From G965212025 sp965212025 (lineage in GTDB: Bacteria > Pseudomonadota > Gammaproteobacteria > Poriferisulfidales > Oxydemutatoraceae): a DNA stretch of 64,000 nt. Each line of letters begins with the position of its first letter. Position 1 is the first letter of the stretch. The notes under the pieces were generated by a model that was not told the DNA's origin, ran no database searches, and saw only the letters and a program-made list of their open reading frames with translations. The stretch is taken from positions 1,798,001 to 1,862,000 of the forward strand of contig OZ243039.1 of assembly GCA_965212025.1 (NCBI GenBank), given 5' to 3'. Positions 25,047 to 32,588 of the stretch are shown here, in pieces. The position numbers and the translations under genes were made by a program.

Positions 25047-27080
25047 ATGGAAGAGAAAAAACACTCATATATAAAAGGCTTGATCTCAAAGGGTACCGAG
25101 CAGGGTTACCTGACTCGCGACCAACTCACTGACAGTTTGCCTGAAGATTATGACAAGGAGCAGATTGAGGAAATTAAGGCAATCCTGAAAGATGTAAACC
25201 TTCTGGTTTTTGAAGCTCCCCCAGACGAAAGGGAATTGTTGCTTCTTGAGAAAGCCCCGAGGGATGAAGAATCGGAAGAGGCCGCTGCAGCTGTTCTGGC
25301 GGGTGCTGACGTGGATCCAGGCAGAACCATGGATCCGGTTCGGATGTATATGCGTGAAATGGGGGCGGTTGATCTTTTAGACAAAGCCGGAGAAGTCAGG
25401 ATCGCCAAGCGCATTGAGTCGGGAACCCTTAGCATGCTGCAATCGCTTGGAAAGTTTCCTCCCAGCATAGGTCTGCTGTTGGAGAATTATGACAGCATGA
25501 TCAATCAGGAAGCGCGCCGAACTGATATTTTTACCAACATCATAGACGAGAAAAACAAGTCAGAACCGCCAGCATCAGTAGCCCCGGATATGACGCCAGG
25601 ATCAGTAGCACCGGATATGACGCCAGGATCAGTAGCACCGGATGTGACGCCAGGATCAGTAGCACCGGATATGACGCCAGGATCAGTAGCACCGGATGTG
25701 ACGCCAGGATCAGTAGCACCGGATGTGACGCCAGCATCAGTAGCACCGGAAGTTCCAGAGGTGCCAGAAACAGTGGTGGCAAGTGAGGGAGTGCCCACAG
25801 TTTCGCCCGGAGAAGAAAGGGAAGGATACAAATGGGAAACGAAGAACATCAAACGTTTCACGCCAAACATGGAAGAAATCAGCAAGTACTTTAGTCTCCT
25901 GAGGAAGCTTCATGAAAGCCTGAAAAGCGGGCTGAAGCCGGCGGTTCGGCTGTCCAACGAAAAAGTTATCAAAAAGACCACCCGGAAATTTCTCAAGCTG
26001 AAACTGGCACCAATCATGATCAACAAACTGTACAAAAACCTGCGCGAGGTGCTGCTGGAAATCAGAAAGCACAAACGAGTCGTCAAGGAAATTTTTGTGG
26101 ATCAAGGAGGGCTGATTCGTAAAGAGTTTCTGAGAAAATACTTGGGCAGGGAAACTGATTCCGCGTGGTTGGGCAGGCAATTGAAAGGCAACGAGCCTTA
26201 TAGCAACACCGTGCGGAAGTATGAGGCAGAGTTGAGACAGAGTCAGAAAAAGCTGGCGGCTATTGAAAAGGAGACACACCTTCGAATTGGCGAAATAGAA
26301 GAAATTGGCAAGGAAGCTTCACAGGGTGAGAGGCAAGCGTCGCGTGCGAAAAAAGAAATGGTCGAGGCAAACTTGCGCCTGGTAATTTCCATTGCCAAAA
26401 AATATATGAACCGTAGCAAGCGTGGCTTGCAGTTCCTGGATTTGATACAGGAAGGCAATATTGGCCTCATGAAGGCTGTGGACAAATTTGAATACCGTCG
26501 GGGGTACAAGTTTTCCACTTACGCAACTTGGTGGATACGTCAAGCCATTACACGCTCGATTGCTGACCAGGAAAGAACCATACGGGTTCCTGTTCACATG
26601 ATAGAAACCATTACAAAGCTGAACAAAGCGACCGCGCAATTGGTGCAGGAGCTGGGGCGCGAACCCACCATTAGTGAAATTGCCGGGAGCATGGATATTT
26701 CCCAGTCCAAGGTTCGCAGAGTCATCAAGGTGGCGATGGAGCCGTGTTCCCTGGATGCACCGGTTGGAGAAGAGGAAGAAGCACGACGCGGCGACTTTGT
26801 GGAAGACAAAACCGTCGCTTCCCCCGAAAAGGAAGCTTCTGAATCCAACTTGAAGGAAACCGTGCAGAAATTCCTGAACTCCCAGTTGACCCTACGGGAA
26901 GCAAAGGTACTACGCATGCGCTTTGGCATAGAAATGCACGGCGACCATACTCTGGAAGAAGTGGGTCAACAGTTTGATGTTACCCGCGAGAGGATACGAC
27001 AAATTGAAGCGAAAGCATTGCGCAGACTCAGTCGGGTAGGGACTTTGGGGAAGCTCATAGGTGATCTCGATGAGGCATGA
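25047..27080 (+). CDS. rpoD: RNA polymerase primary sigma factor (sigma-70) with a repeat insertion
   Basis: Principal sigma factor. The ATG at 25047 gives MEEKKHSYIKGLISKGTEQG, aligning with the E. coli N-terminus (region 1.1), and has GAGGA about 8 bases upstream; a TTG at 25029 is less likely. Order: region 1.1 (1-~80), region 1.2 with DPVRMYMREMG, a non-conserved region, then 2.1-2.4 (KKEMVEANLRLVISIAKKY, LQFLDLIQEGNIGLMKAVDK, YRRGYKFSTYATWWIRQAI), 3 (RTIRVPVHM) and 4 (VLRMRFGI, TLEEVGQQFDVTRERIRQIE). 677 residues against about 613 in E. coli; the extra length is mainly a run of nine-residue repeats SVAPDMTPG/SVAPDVTPG in the non-conserved region. Confidence 0.97.
   Translation: MEEKKHSYIKGLISKGTEQGYLTRDQLTDSLPEDYDKEQIEEIKAILKDVNLLVFEAPPDERELLLLEKAPRDEESEEAAAAVLAGADVDPGRTMDPVRMYMREMGAVDLLDKAGEVRIAKRIESGTLSMLQSLGKFPPSIGLLLENYDSMINQEARRTDIFTNIIDEKNKSEPPASVAPDMTPGSVAPDMTPGSVAPDVTPGSVAPDMTPGSVAPDVTPGSVAPDVTPASVAPEVPEVPETVVASEGVPTVSPGEEREGYKWETKNIKRFTPNMEEISKYFSLLRKLHESLKSGLKPAVRLSNEKVIKKTTRKFLKLKLAPIMINKLYKNLREVLLEIRKHKRVVKEIFVDQGGLIRKEFLRKYLGRETDSAWLGRQLKGNEPYSNTVRKYEAELRQSQKKLAAIEKETHLRIGEIEEIGKEASQGERQASRAKKEMVEANLRLVISIAKKYMNRSKRGLQFLDLIQEGNIGLMKAVDKFEYRRGYKFSTYATWWIRQAITRSIADQERTIRVPVHMIETITKLNKATAQLVQELGREPTISEIAGSMDISQSKVRRVIKVAMEPCSLDAPVGEEEEARRGDFVEDKTVASPEKEASESNLKETVQKFLNSQLTLREAKVLRMRFGIEMHGDHTLEEVGQQFDVTRERIRQIEAKALRRLSRVGTLGKLIGDLDEA
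25572..25760 (+). repeat. 27-bp coding minisatellite inside rpoD
   Basis: Six full units and one diverged unit, starting at 25572, 25599, 25626, 25653, 25680, 25707 and 25734. Each full unit encodes SVAPD(M/V)TP(G/A); the last reads SVAPEVPEV. The units are nearly identical in DNA (ATATG alternating with ATGTG), suggesting recent expansion and copy-number change without frame loss, because 27 is a multiple of 3. Confidence 0.95.
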
Positions 27081-27141
27081 AGATGCATTTGCACCTCAAT
27101 ATCGGACGGTTCGTCTGTATTAGGAGAGGGAAGCCGCAACA

Positions 27142-27465
27142 GTGCCTGTGTCGAACGATCTGACCGGGCTTTCTGAACGACTCAGCCCTTCTGCAACCAA
27201 AACCCGACCGAAAAAGCCACTGCTTTATAAAGTCATCCTGTTAAACGATGACTACACGCCTATGGAATTTGTGGTGGGCATTTTGCAGGCCTTCTTTCAG
27301 ATGGATCTCACGCGTGCCACGACTCTTATGCTGAAGGTGCACAAAACGGGGAGAGCGGTCTGTGGCATGTACACGAGAGAGGTGGCAGAAACCAAAATGC
27401 TTGAAATCAACAGCTTTTCCAGGTCTCGGAAGCAGCCCTTGCTCTGTATAATTGAGCCAGACTAA
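27142..27465 (+). CDS. clpS: ATP-dependent Clp protease adaptor
   Basis: Binds the ClpA N-domain and delivers N-degron substrates to ClpAP. 107 residues. A flexible N-terminus is followed by the ClpS core: LLYKVILLNDDYTPMEFVV (the N-degron pocket), VHKTGRAVCGMYTREVAETK. The start is a GTG at 27142 with a GGAGAGGG Shine-Dalgarno region upstream. It stands 3 bases before clpA. Confidence 0.96.
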   Translation: MPVSNDLTGLSERLSPSATKTRPKKPLLYKVILLNDDYTPMEFVVGILQAFFQMDLTRATTLMLKVHKTGRAVCGMYTREVAETKMLEINSFSRSRKQPLLCIIEPD

Positions 27466-27468
27466 GCC

Positions 27469-29748
27469 ATGTTTGATCAGAAACTCGAAAAAAGCTTGCA
27501 TCTGGCTTACAGCTTGGCGAAGGAGTCCAACCATGAGTTTGTTACGATTGAGCACTTGCTGATAGCGCTGCTATCAAATGCCAGCGTGCTCGAGATTCTT
27601 TCCGCCTGTGACGCAGATGTAAAATTGCTGCAGAGTCAGCTACGCAAGTATATTTCCGAACACGCCCCCACCGTTCAAGGAAACGGCGACCATTCTCCCA
27701 AAGTCACGGTCGCTTTCAAACGCACTCTGCAAAGGGCTGTGACCCACGTACAGTCATCGAGACCAGAAGAGGAAGACCCCCAAATCGCAGGCGCGAACGT
27801 CCTGGTCGCAATCTTCTCAGAGCATGACACTTACGCGAATTATTTGCTTGAATGTCAGGATATTGAGCGGTTGGACGTGGTGAACCACCTTTCCCATGGC
27901 ATCAGGAATAGTGAAGTATTGGATCCTGATGGTAAGGAAGATGAAGAGGAAAGCGATTCCCAAAGCGAAAGCACTGGCAGAAAAGCACTGGATGATTTTG
28001 CCGTCAACTTGAATGAGAAAGCAAAAAACGGGCTCATAGACCCCTTGATTGGCAGAGAACTTGAGTTGGAGCGTGTGATTCAAGTGCTGTGCAGAAGAAG
28101 AAAAAACAACCCTTTGTTGGTGGGATCCTCAGGGGTTGGGAAGACCGCCATAGCCGAAGGAATTGCACGGCTGATTGTCCAAAATGATGTGCACAAGACC
28201 ATGCGAGACAAATGCTTGTACGCTTTGGACTTCGGGGCAATCCTTGCCGGCACCAAATATCGCGGGGACTTTGAAAATCGCTTCAAAAAACTGTTAAGAC
28301 GCCTGACCGAAGACAAAAATGCCATTCTTTTTATCGATGAAATCCACATGTTGGTCGGTGCCGGCGCAACTTCCGGCAATTCGGTAGACGCGTCTAATTT
28401 AATCAAACCTCTGCTGGCGTCGGGGCAGCTTAAATGTATCGGCGCGACCACACACCGTGAATACCGTGCTTTCATGGAAAAAGACCAAGGATTGGTTCGC
28501 CGATTTCAAAAAATCGAAATCGAAGAACCCTCTCGTGAAGACACGCTGAAAATTTTGCTGGGGCTGCGAAAAGAATACGAGGAATTTCATTCGGTGCGCT
28601 TTTCCAGAAAGGTCTTGCAATCGACCGTCGAGTTGGGGGGAAACCACATTGAAGACCGAGCTTTCCCGGACAAGGCGATTGATATCATTGATGAAGTCGG
28701 TGCCTATTTGCACTTGAAAAGAGCCCCAAGCCCGGAGTCCCCTTGCCGGGTCAGCATAAGAGACGTGGAGCGCGTGGTTTCTCGTATCGCCCGCATCCCG
28801 GCGCGGCATATTAGCAGCGGTGAGAGTCAGGCAATCAGTACCCTTGAGCGAGATTTAAACCTCGTTGTATTCGGCCAGCAACACGCCATTTCCCTCATGG
28901 TGCGGGCGGTCAAGGCGGCACGTGCAGGCCTGAAGGAACTAAATAAACCGGTCGGGAGCTTCCTTTTTGCCGGACCGACCGGGGTGGGGAAAACAGAAGT
29001 CGCCAAACAAGTCTCTGCTTTGACAGGGGTTCCTTTGGTGCGCTTCGATATGTCGGAATACATGGAACGCCATACCGTATCCAGGCTCATCGGCTCGCCA
29101 CCTGGCTACGTGGGTTTTGATCAAGGCGGACTGCTAACGGACAAAGTCTTGAGAAACCCGCACTCCGTCGTGCTTTTTGATGAAATTGAAAAAGCGCACC
29201 CGGATGTTTTCAACGTGCTTTTGCAAGTCATGGATCATGCGGAGTTGACTGACACAAACGGACGGAAAGTTAATTTTTCCAATGTACTGATCATCATGAC
29301 CACGAACACTGGTGCGTACAGGCTAAGCGAGAAACAAATGGGCTTTGCCGGAAAGAGAGACAAGAGTGACTCTGATGCGGAAATCAAACGCATGTTTTTA
29401 CCTGAATTTCGTAACCGACTCGACGCAATCGTTCATTTCAATTTCCTTGAGCACGAAGCGGTACTCTTGATTGTTGACAAATTTGTCTCTCGCTTACAGA
29501 AGCAGCTTGAACAAAAACGTGTGCAACTTGAACTGAGTAGCGGTGCTCGCGAATGGCTCGCGAAAAAGGGCTTTGACGCAACGATGGGCGCACGACCCAT
29601 GGAGCGCCTGGTCAACAGCGAGCTAAGGAACCCCCTGCTGGATGAGATACTGTTCGGGAAGCTGACAAAGGGGGGTAAGGCGAGGTTCAGAGTTGTGTCG
29701 CCCGGGAAGGGTCTGAAAATGATCACGACTCCCCGCAAACAGGGCTAA
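27469..29748 (+). CDS. clpA: ATP-dependent Clp protease ATP-binding subunit ClpA
   Basis: Hexameric AAA+ unfoldase that feeds ClpP. 759 residues against 758 in E. coli. The N-domain (1-~145) is followed by AAA1 with Walker A GSSGVGKTAIAEG, FIDEIHMLVGAG, and AAA2 with Walker A GPTGVGKTEVAKQ and LFDEIEKAHPD. The ClpP-binding loop is MGF (in EKQMGFAGK) in place of IGL/IGF. FLPEFRNRLDAIV closes the second AAA domain. clpP is not in the window. The gene faces infA, with a degenerate copy of the infA end between them. Confidence 0.97.
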   Translation: MFDQKLEKSLHLAYSLAKESNHEFVTIEHLLIALLSNASVLEILSACDADVKLLQSQLRKYISEHAPTVQGNGDHSPKVTVAFKRTLQRAVTHVQSSRPEEEDPQIAGANVLVAIFSEHDTYANYLLECQDIERLDVVNHLSHGIRNSEVLDPDGKEDEEESDSQSESTGRKALDDFAVNLNEKAKNGLIDPLIGRELELERVIQVLCRRRKNNPLLVGSSGVGKTAIAEGIARLIVQNDVHKTMRDKCLYALDFGAILAGTKYRGDFENRFKKLLRRLTEDKNAILFIDEIHMLVGAGATSGNSVDASNLIKPLLASGQLKCIGATTHREYRAFMEKDQGLVRRFQKIEIEEPSREDTLKILLGLRKEYEEFHSVRFSRKVLQSTVELGGNHIEDRAFPDKAIDIIDEVGAYLHLKRAPSPESPCRVSIRDVERVVSRIARIPARHISSGESQAISTLERDLNLVVFGQQHAISLMVRAVKAARAGLKELNKPVGSFLFAGPTGVGKTEVAKQVSALTGVPLVRFDMSEYMERHTVSRLIGSPPGYVGFDQGGLLTDKVLRNPHSVVLFDEIEKAHPDVFNVLLQVMDHAELTDTNGRKVNFSNVLIIMTTNTGAYRLSEKQMGFAGKRDKSDSDAEIKRMFLPEFRNRLDAIVHFNFLEHEAVLLIVDKFVSRLQKQLEQKRVQLELSSGAREWLAKKGFDATMGARPMERLVNSELRNPLLDEILFGKLTKGGKARFRVVSPGKGLKMITTPRKQG

Positions 29749-29764
29749 CTCAACGGAGCCGCAC

Positions 29765-29844
29765 GGTCGCGGCACGACCTGGCCTCTGCCTCGACTCAAG
29801 TCCTAAGGGCTTAGCTCTAACCGTAACTTTGCCGCCGCGCAAAC
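29765..29844 (-). pseudogene. Degenerate tandem duplicate of the infA 3' end
   Basis: About 80 bases directly downstream of infA repeat its last 81 bases (29846-29926). The matches include CCGTAACTTT-CGCCGCGCAAA and CTGCCTCG-TCAAGTC-TAAGG. In frame it reads RGGKVTVRAKPLGLES against RGDKVTVEVTPYDLTRG in infA, then runs to its own stop. It has no start codon and is presumably not translated. Confidence 0.8.
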
Positions 29845-29845
29845 T

Positions 29846-30064
29846 TCAGCGGGCACGGTATATGACCCTGCCTCGGGTCAAGTCGTAAGGGGTTACCTCT
29901 ACCGTAACTTTATCGCCGCGCAAAACCCGTATGTAGTGTTTGCGCATGCGTCCTGAAATATGTGCGGTCAAAACGTGCCCATTATCAAGCTTTACGCGGA
30001 ACGTAGCATTCGGCAAGACATCTGTAACGACACCTTCCAGTTCAAAACTTCCATTTTTTACCAC
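29846..30064 (-). CDS. infA: Translation initiation factor IF-1
   Basis: Single S1-type OB-fold protein that binds the 30S A site during initiation. 72 residues, near the exact family length. Motifs FELEGVVTDVLPNATFRVKL, GHVLTAHISGRMRKHYIRVL and GDKVTVEVTPYDLTRGRVIYR match E. coli IF-1 closely. It is convergent with clpA, in the same local neighbourhood as in E. coli. A broken duplicate of its 3' end stands right behind the stop. Confidence 0.97.
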   Translation of the reverse strand: MVKNGSFELEGVVTDVLPNATFRVKLDNGHVLTAHISGRMRKHYIRVLRGDKVTVEVTPYDLTRGRVIYRAR

Positions 30065-30183
30065 AGTCTATTTCATGAAAAAGATAACTTCGCCATTATC
30101 AACCAAGCTGTCAGAATAACAAGGTGCTGCCGATGAGGGCATCCACTGCCAGCTCCTTGCCACACGGATGCATTAATCGCACC

Positions 30184-30206
30184 ACACCTGTGCTACACTC
30201 AGGTGT
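30184..30206 (+). promoter_or_regulatory. Candidate fabD promoter overlapped by an inverted repeat
   Basis: ACACCTG (30184-30190) and CAGGTGT (30200-30206) are perfect 7-bp inverted arms with a 9-base spacer. The spacer and its edge form TGC-TACACT (30191-30199), a good extended -10 element about 150 bases before fabD. A dyad centred on a -10 box is a typical repressor site. No known fatty-acid regulator site is recognised in it, so the regulator is open. Confidence 0.4.
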
Positions 30207-30349
30207 CTTGTCAGGGTTCCTTTCACTCTGCGGGACGATTTAAAGTGGCATTAACCAGGATGCCTGATTGCAGGTGGTGTCGGCTTTGCCGATCTCTTGG
30301 GTTTTGTCTTTTTTTACTACAGTTGGCTCATCTTCGAGGGTAATAAATA

Positions 30350-31291
30350 GTGGTTTTTGCAGCAATTTTTCCAGGTCAGGGGTCGCAAAAAATTGGCATG
30401 CTTAGCGGTTATGTCAAGAAATACCCGGAAATCAAGCAAACTTTTGAAAGAGCTTCTGAACTGTTGTCCGTGAACCTGTTCGACATGGTAACGAAGGGGA
30501 CAGAAGAGAATCTAAACCTGACAGTCAACACCCAGCCAATTTTACTGGCGGCGAGCTACGCGCTCTGGCAAGTCTGGTGCCGGGTTACGGATCTCAGGCC
30601 TGCCGTTATGGCCGGGCATAGTCTTGGCGAGTACTCGGCTCTCACCTGTTCGGGTGCTTTGGATTTCGACGATGCGGTGCTGATGGTTCGTCACCGTGCA
30701 GAGTTGATGCAAAGGGCTGTGCCGATCGGCAAATCTTCCATGGCAGCTGTTATCGGCATTGGGAGAAACCACGTGGAGCAGATGTGCAGAGACATCAGCA
30801 GACGCAAATCGGGAACAGTGGAACCGGCCAACTACAACTCCCATAAACAAACGGTGGTTGCCGGCGACAAAGAGCTGGTTGATGAATTTTCAGTACTGAT
30901 CAAAGAACGCGAGGGAGTAAAAGTTGTGCCCTTGCCGGTTAGCGTGCCCTCACATACCTCCCTGATGAAAAGTACTTCAACCAAGTTCTCCAGATACCTG
31001 TCAAAAGTTAAATTCCATGATCCAAAAATCCCGGTCATCCAGAACGCGACGGGAGAAGTGGTCACTTCAAAGCGCAAAATCGCCTTATCTCTTAAAAGTC
31101 AAATTAGGAAACCTGTTCTATGGCACCAATCTATAAAGGTAATTTCTGATTCAGGAGTGGATCGCTTTGTGGAAATGGGGCCGGGGCGCGTGCTGAGTGG
31201 TCTGGTTCGGCGCATCGACAAAACCCTCTATGCGCAAAGCATGGAGACCCCTGAGAACCTCAAAAAGATCCTGGAATCAGAAGAACTGTAA
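30350..31291 (+). CDS. fabD: Malonyl-CoA-acyl carrier protein transacylase
   Basis: Transfers malonyl groups from CoA to ACP for fatty-acid elongation. 313 residues: IFPGQGSQKIGML at the start, active-site serine in GHSLGEYSAL, catalytic His in VPSHTSLM, and a conserved MGPGRVLSGLVRRI near the end. The start is GTG at 30350, giving MVFAAIFPGQGSQ. A GAGGG lies 10-11 bases upstream. It is the first gene of a fab operon; plsX, fabH and rpmF, usually just upstream, are not here. Confidence 0.96.
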   Translation: MVFAAIFPGQGSQKIGMLSGYVKKYPEIKQTFERASELLSVNLFDMVTKGTEENLNLTVNTQPILLAASYALWQVWCRVTDLRPAVMAGHSLGEYSALTCSGALDFDDAVLMVRHRAELMQRAVPIGKSSMAAVIGIGRNHVEQMCRDISRRKSGTVEPANYNSHKQTVVAGDKELVDEFSVLIKEREGVKVVPLPVSVPSHTSLMKSTSTKFSRYLSKVKFHDPKIPVIQNATGEVVTSKRKIALSLKSQIRKPVLWHQSIKVISDSGVDRFVEMGPGRVLSGLVRRIDKTLYAQSMETPENLKKILESEEL

Positions 31292-31293
31292 AA

Positions 31294-32031
31294 ATGCTGA
31301 CATTTAACAACCGCACAGCATTGGTCACCGGTGCTTCGCGCGGCATTGGGAAAGCCATTGCGAGAGCGTTGGCGCGGGCTGGCGTAGCGGTCTATGGAAC
31401 TGCAACCACTAATGAGAAAGCCAACTTGCTTGCCGATGAATTACGCGCCATCCAACCGCAATGCGGCGGACATTCTCTCAAACTTGGCGAGAGGAATTCA
31501 CTTGAAGCTCTGTTTCACGCCTTGGCAGAGCAGGGCAGGGAACCTGACATTCTGGTGAACAATGCGGGAATCACCTCTGACGCTCTCTTGCTGAGAATGA
31601 AAAAGGAAAACTGGGATCAGGTTCTGGCGGTCAACTTGAGCTCTGTTTACTCCCTGTGCAAGAAAATGCTGCGATCCATGCTCAGAAAAAAATGGGGTAG
31701 AATCGTCAACATTAGCTCCGTGGTTGGGCTGAGCGGTAATCCCGGACAGTGCAATTACGCAGCGAGCAAAGCAGGCTTGTTTGGCTTCAGCAAAAGCCTG
31801 GCACAGGAAGTGGCTGCAAAAGGAGTTACCGTGAACTGCGTAGCACCTGGATTTTTCCAAACAGATATGACCAGTAAAGTAGATCCCGCAAGGATTTTGC
31901 CACGAATCCCTGCTGGCAGGTTCGGAAAACCGGAAGAAGTCGCTGCGACCGTTCTTTTCCTGGCTTCCGAAGAGAGCGGTTACATCACTGGAGAAACCAT
32001 CAATATTAACGGTGGTTTGTACATGGCGTAG
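31294..32031 (+). CDS. fabG: 3-oxoacyl-[acyl-carrier-protein] reductase
   Basis: NADPH-dependent short-chain dehydrogenase that reduces beta-ketoacyl-ACP. 245 residues. Cofactor motif TGASRGIGKAIA, NNAGITSD, the catalytic S-Y-K in NISSVVG and YAASKAGLFGFSKSL, and VNCVAPGFFQTDMT follow the family. It begins 2 bases after fabD. The ending GYITGETININGGLYM is the usual FabG C-terminus. Confidence 0.97.
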   Translation: MLTFNNRTALVTGASRGIGKAIARALARAGVAVYGTATTNEKANLLADELRAIQPQCGGHSLKLGERNSLEALFHALAEQGREPDILVNNAGITSDALLLRMKKENWDQVLAVNLSSVYSLCKKMLRSMLRKKWGRIVNISSVVGLSGNPGQCNYAASKAGLFGFSKSLAQEVAAKGVTVNCVAPGFFQTDMTSKVDPARILPRIPAGRFGKPEEVAATVLFLASEESGYITGETININGGLYMA

Positions 32032-32147
32032 GCCATTCACGGAACCCACAAAACAGCTACGGATCCAGGCGAATGACCAAAACTCTTTTGCAGACAGACT
32101 GCAATATAATCATTGGGGTTCCCGGGATTGACACCTGGGGACAATCA

Positions 32148-32215
32148 AAGCAGGGTCAGCGTTTGAAACGCTGGACTGCCCGCTTGACTTCGTTCTTTTT
32201 GGTACGAAGGTTTTA
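32148..32215 (+). promoter_or_regulatory. Two candidate hairpins in the acpP leader
   Basis: In the ~200-base gap before acpP, CAGCGT-TTGAA-ACGCTG (about 32158-32174) and CTTCGT-(10 nt)-ACGAAG (about 32189-32210) are two perfect 6-bp stems. The second ends about 10 bases before the acpP Shine-Dalgarno. They may attenuate transcription from fabG or stabilise the acpP mRNA. Neither has a T-run of terminator type. Confidence 0.3.
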
Positions 32216-32236
32216 ATATGCAGGAGTGCAACTTTG

Positions 32237-32572
32237 ATGGTAATAACTGAGGCAGAAAACGAGTCCCGTTCTGACAACGCTGACGAAAGTAAAGACGTGG
32301 AAGAAATGGGCAGTGCGGGTGAGCAAGATGAGGTGTCCAAAAAAGTAAAGAGAATCATTACTTCGCAACTGAGCCTTGAAGAGGAGCAGGTCACGGACAA
32401 TGCTTCCTTTGTCGATGACTTGGATGTTGATTCTCTGGATATCGTCGAGCTTGTGATGGCTATTGAAGAAGAATTTGAATTGGAAATACCGGATGAGGAA
32501 GTGGAAAAAATCAGAACGGTTCATGACATGACCTCCCACATAAAAAGCAAGGTCAAAAATAAAACTGCCTGA
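32237..32572 (+). CDS. acpP: Acyl carrier protein with an acidic N-terminal extension
   Basis: Carries growing acyl chains on a 4'-phosphopantetheine arm. The ACP core (about residues 30-105) is close to E. coli AcpP, with the prosthetic-group serine in DVDSLDIVEL and EEEFELEIPDEEVEKI. The ATG at 32237 has AGGAG 10 bases upstream and yields 111 residues, so about 29 acidic residues precede the core. An internal ATG at 32306 would give a normal ~88-residue ACP but lacks a separate Shine-Dalgarno. The stop codon lies in a 10-bp tandem duplication. Confidence 0.93.
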   Translation: MVITEAENESRSDNADESKDVEEMGSAGEQDEVSKKVKRIITSQLSLEEEQVTDNASFVDDLDVDSLDIVELVMAIEEEFELEIPDEEVEKIRTVHDMTSHIKSKVKNKTA

Positions 32573-32583
32573 CACTGCCTGAC
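32564..32583. repeat. 10-bp tandem duplication across the acpP stop codon
   Basis: ACTGCCTGAC occurs twice in direct succession (32564-32573 and 32574-32583). The first copy contains the acpP stop TGA. The second fills the gap to the fabF start and leaves fabF without a good Shine-Dalgarno. Confidence 0.85.
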
Positions 32584-32588
32584 ATAAC

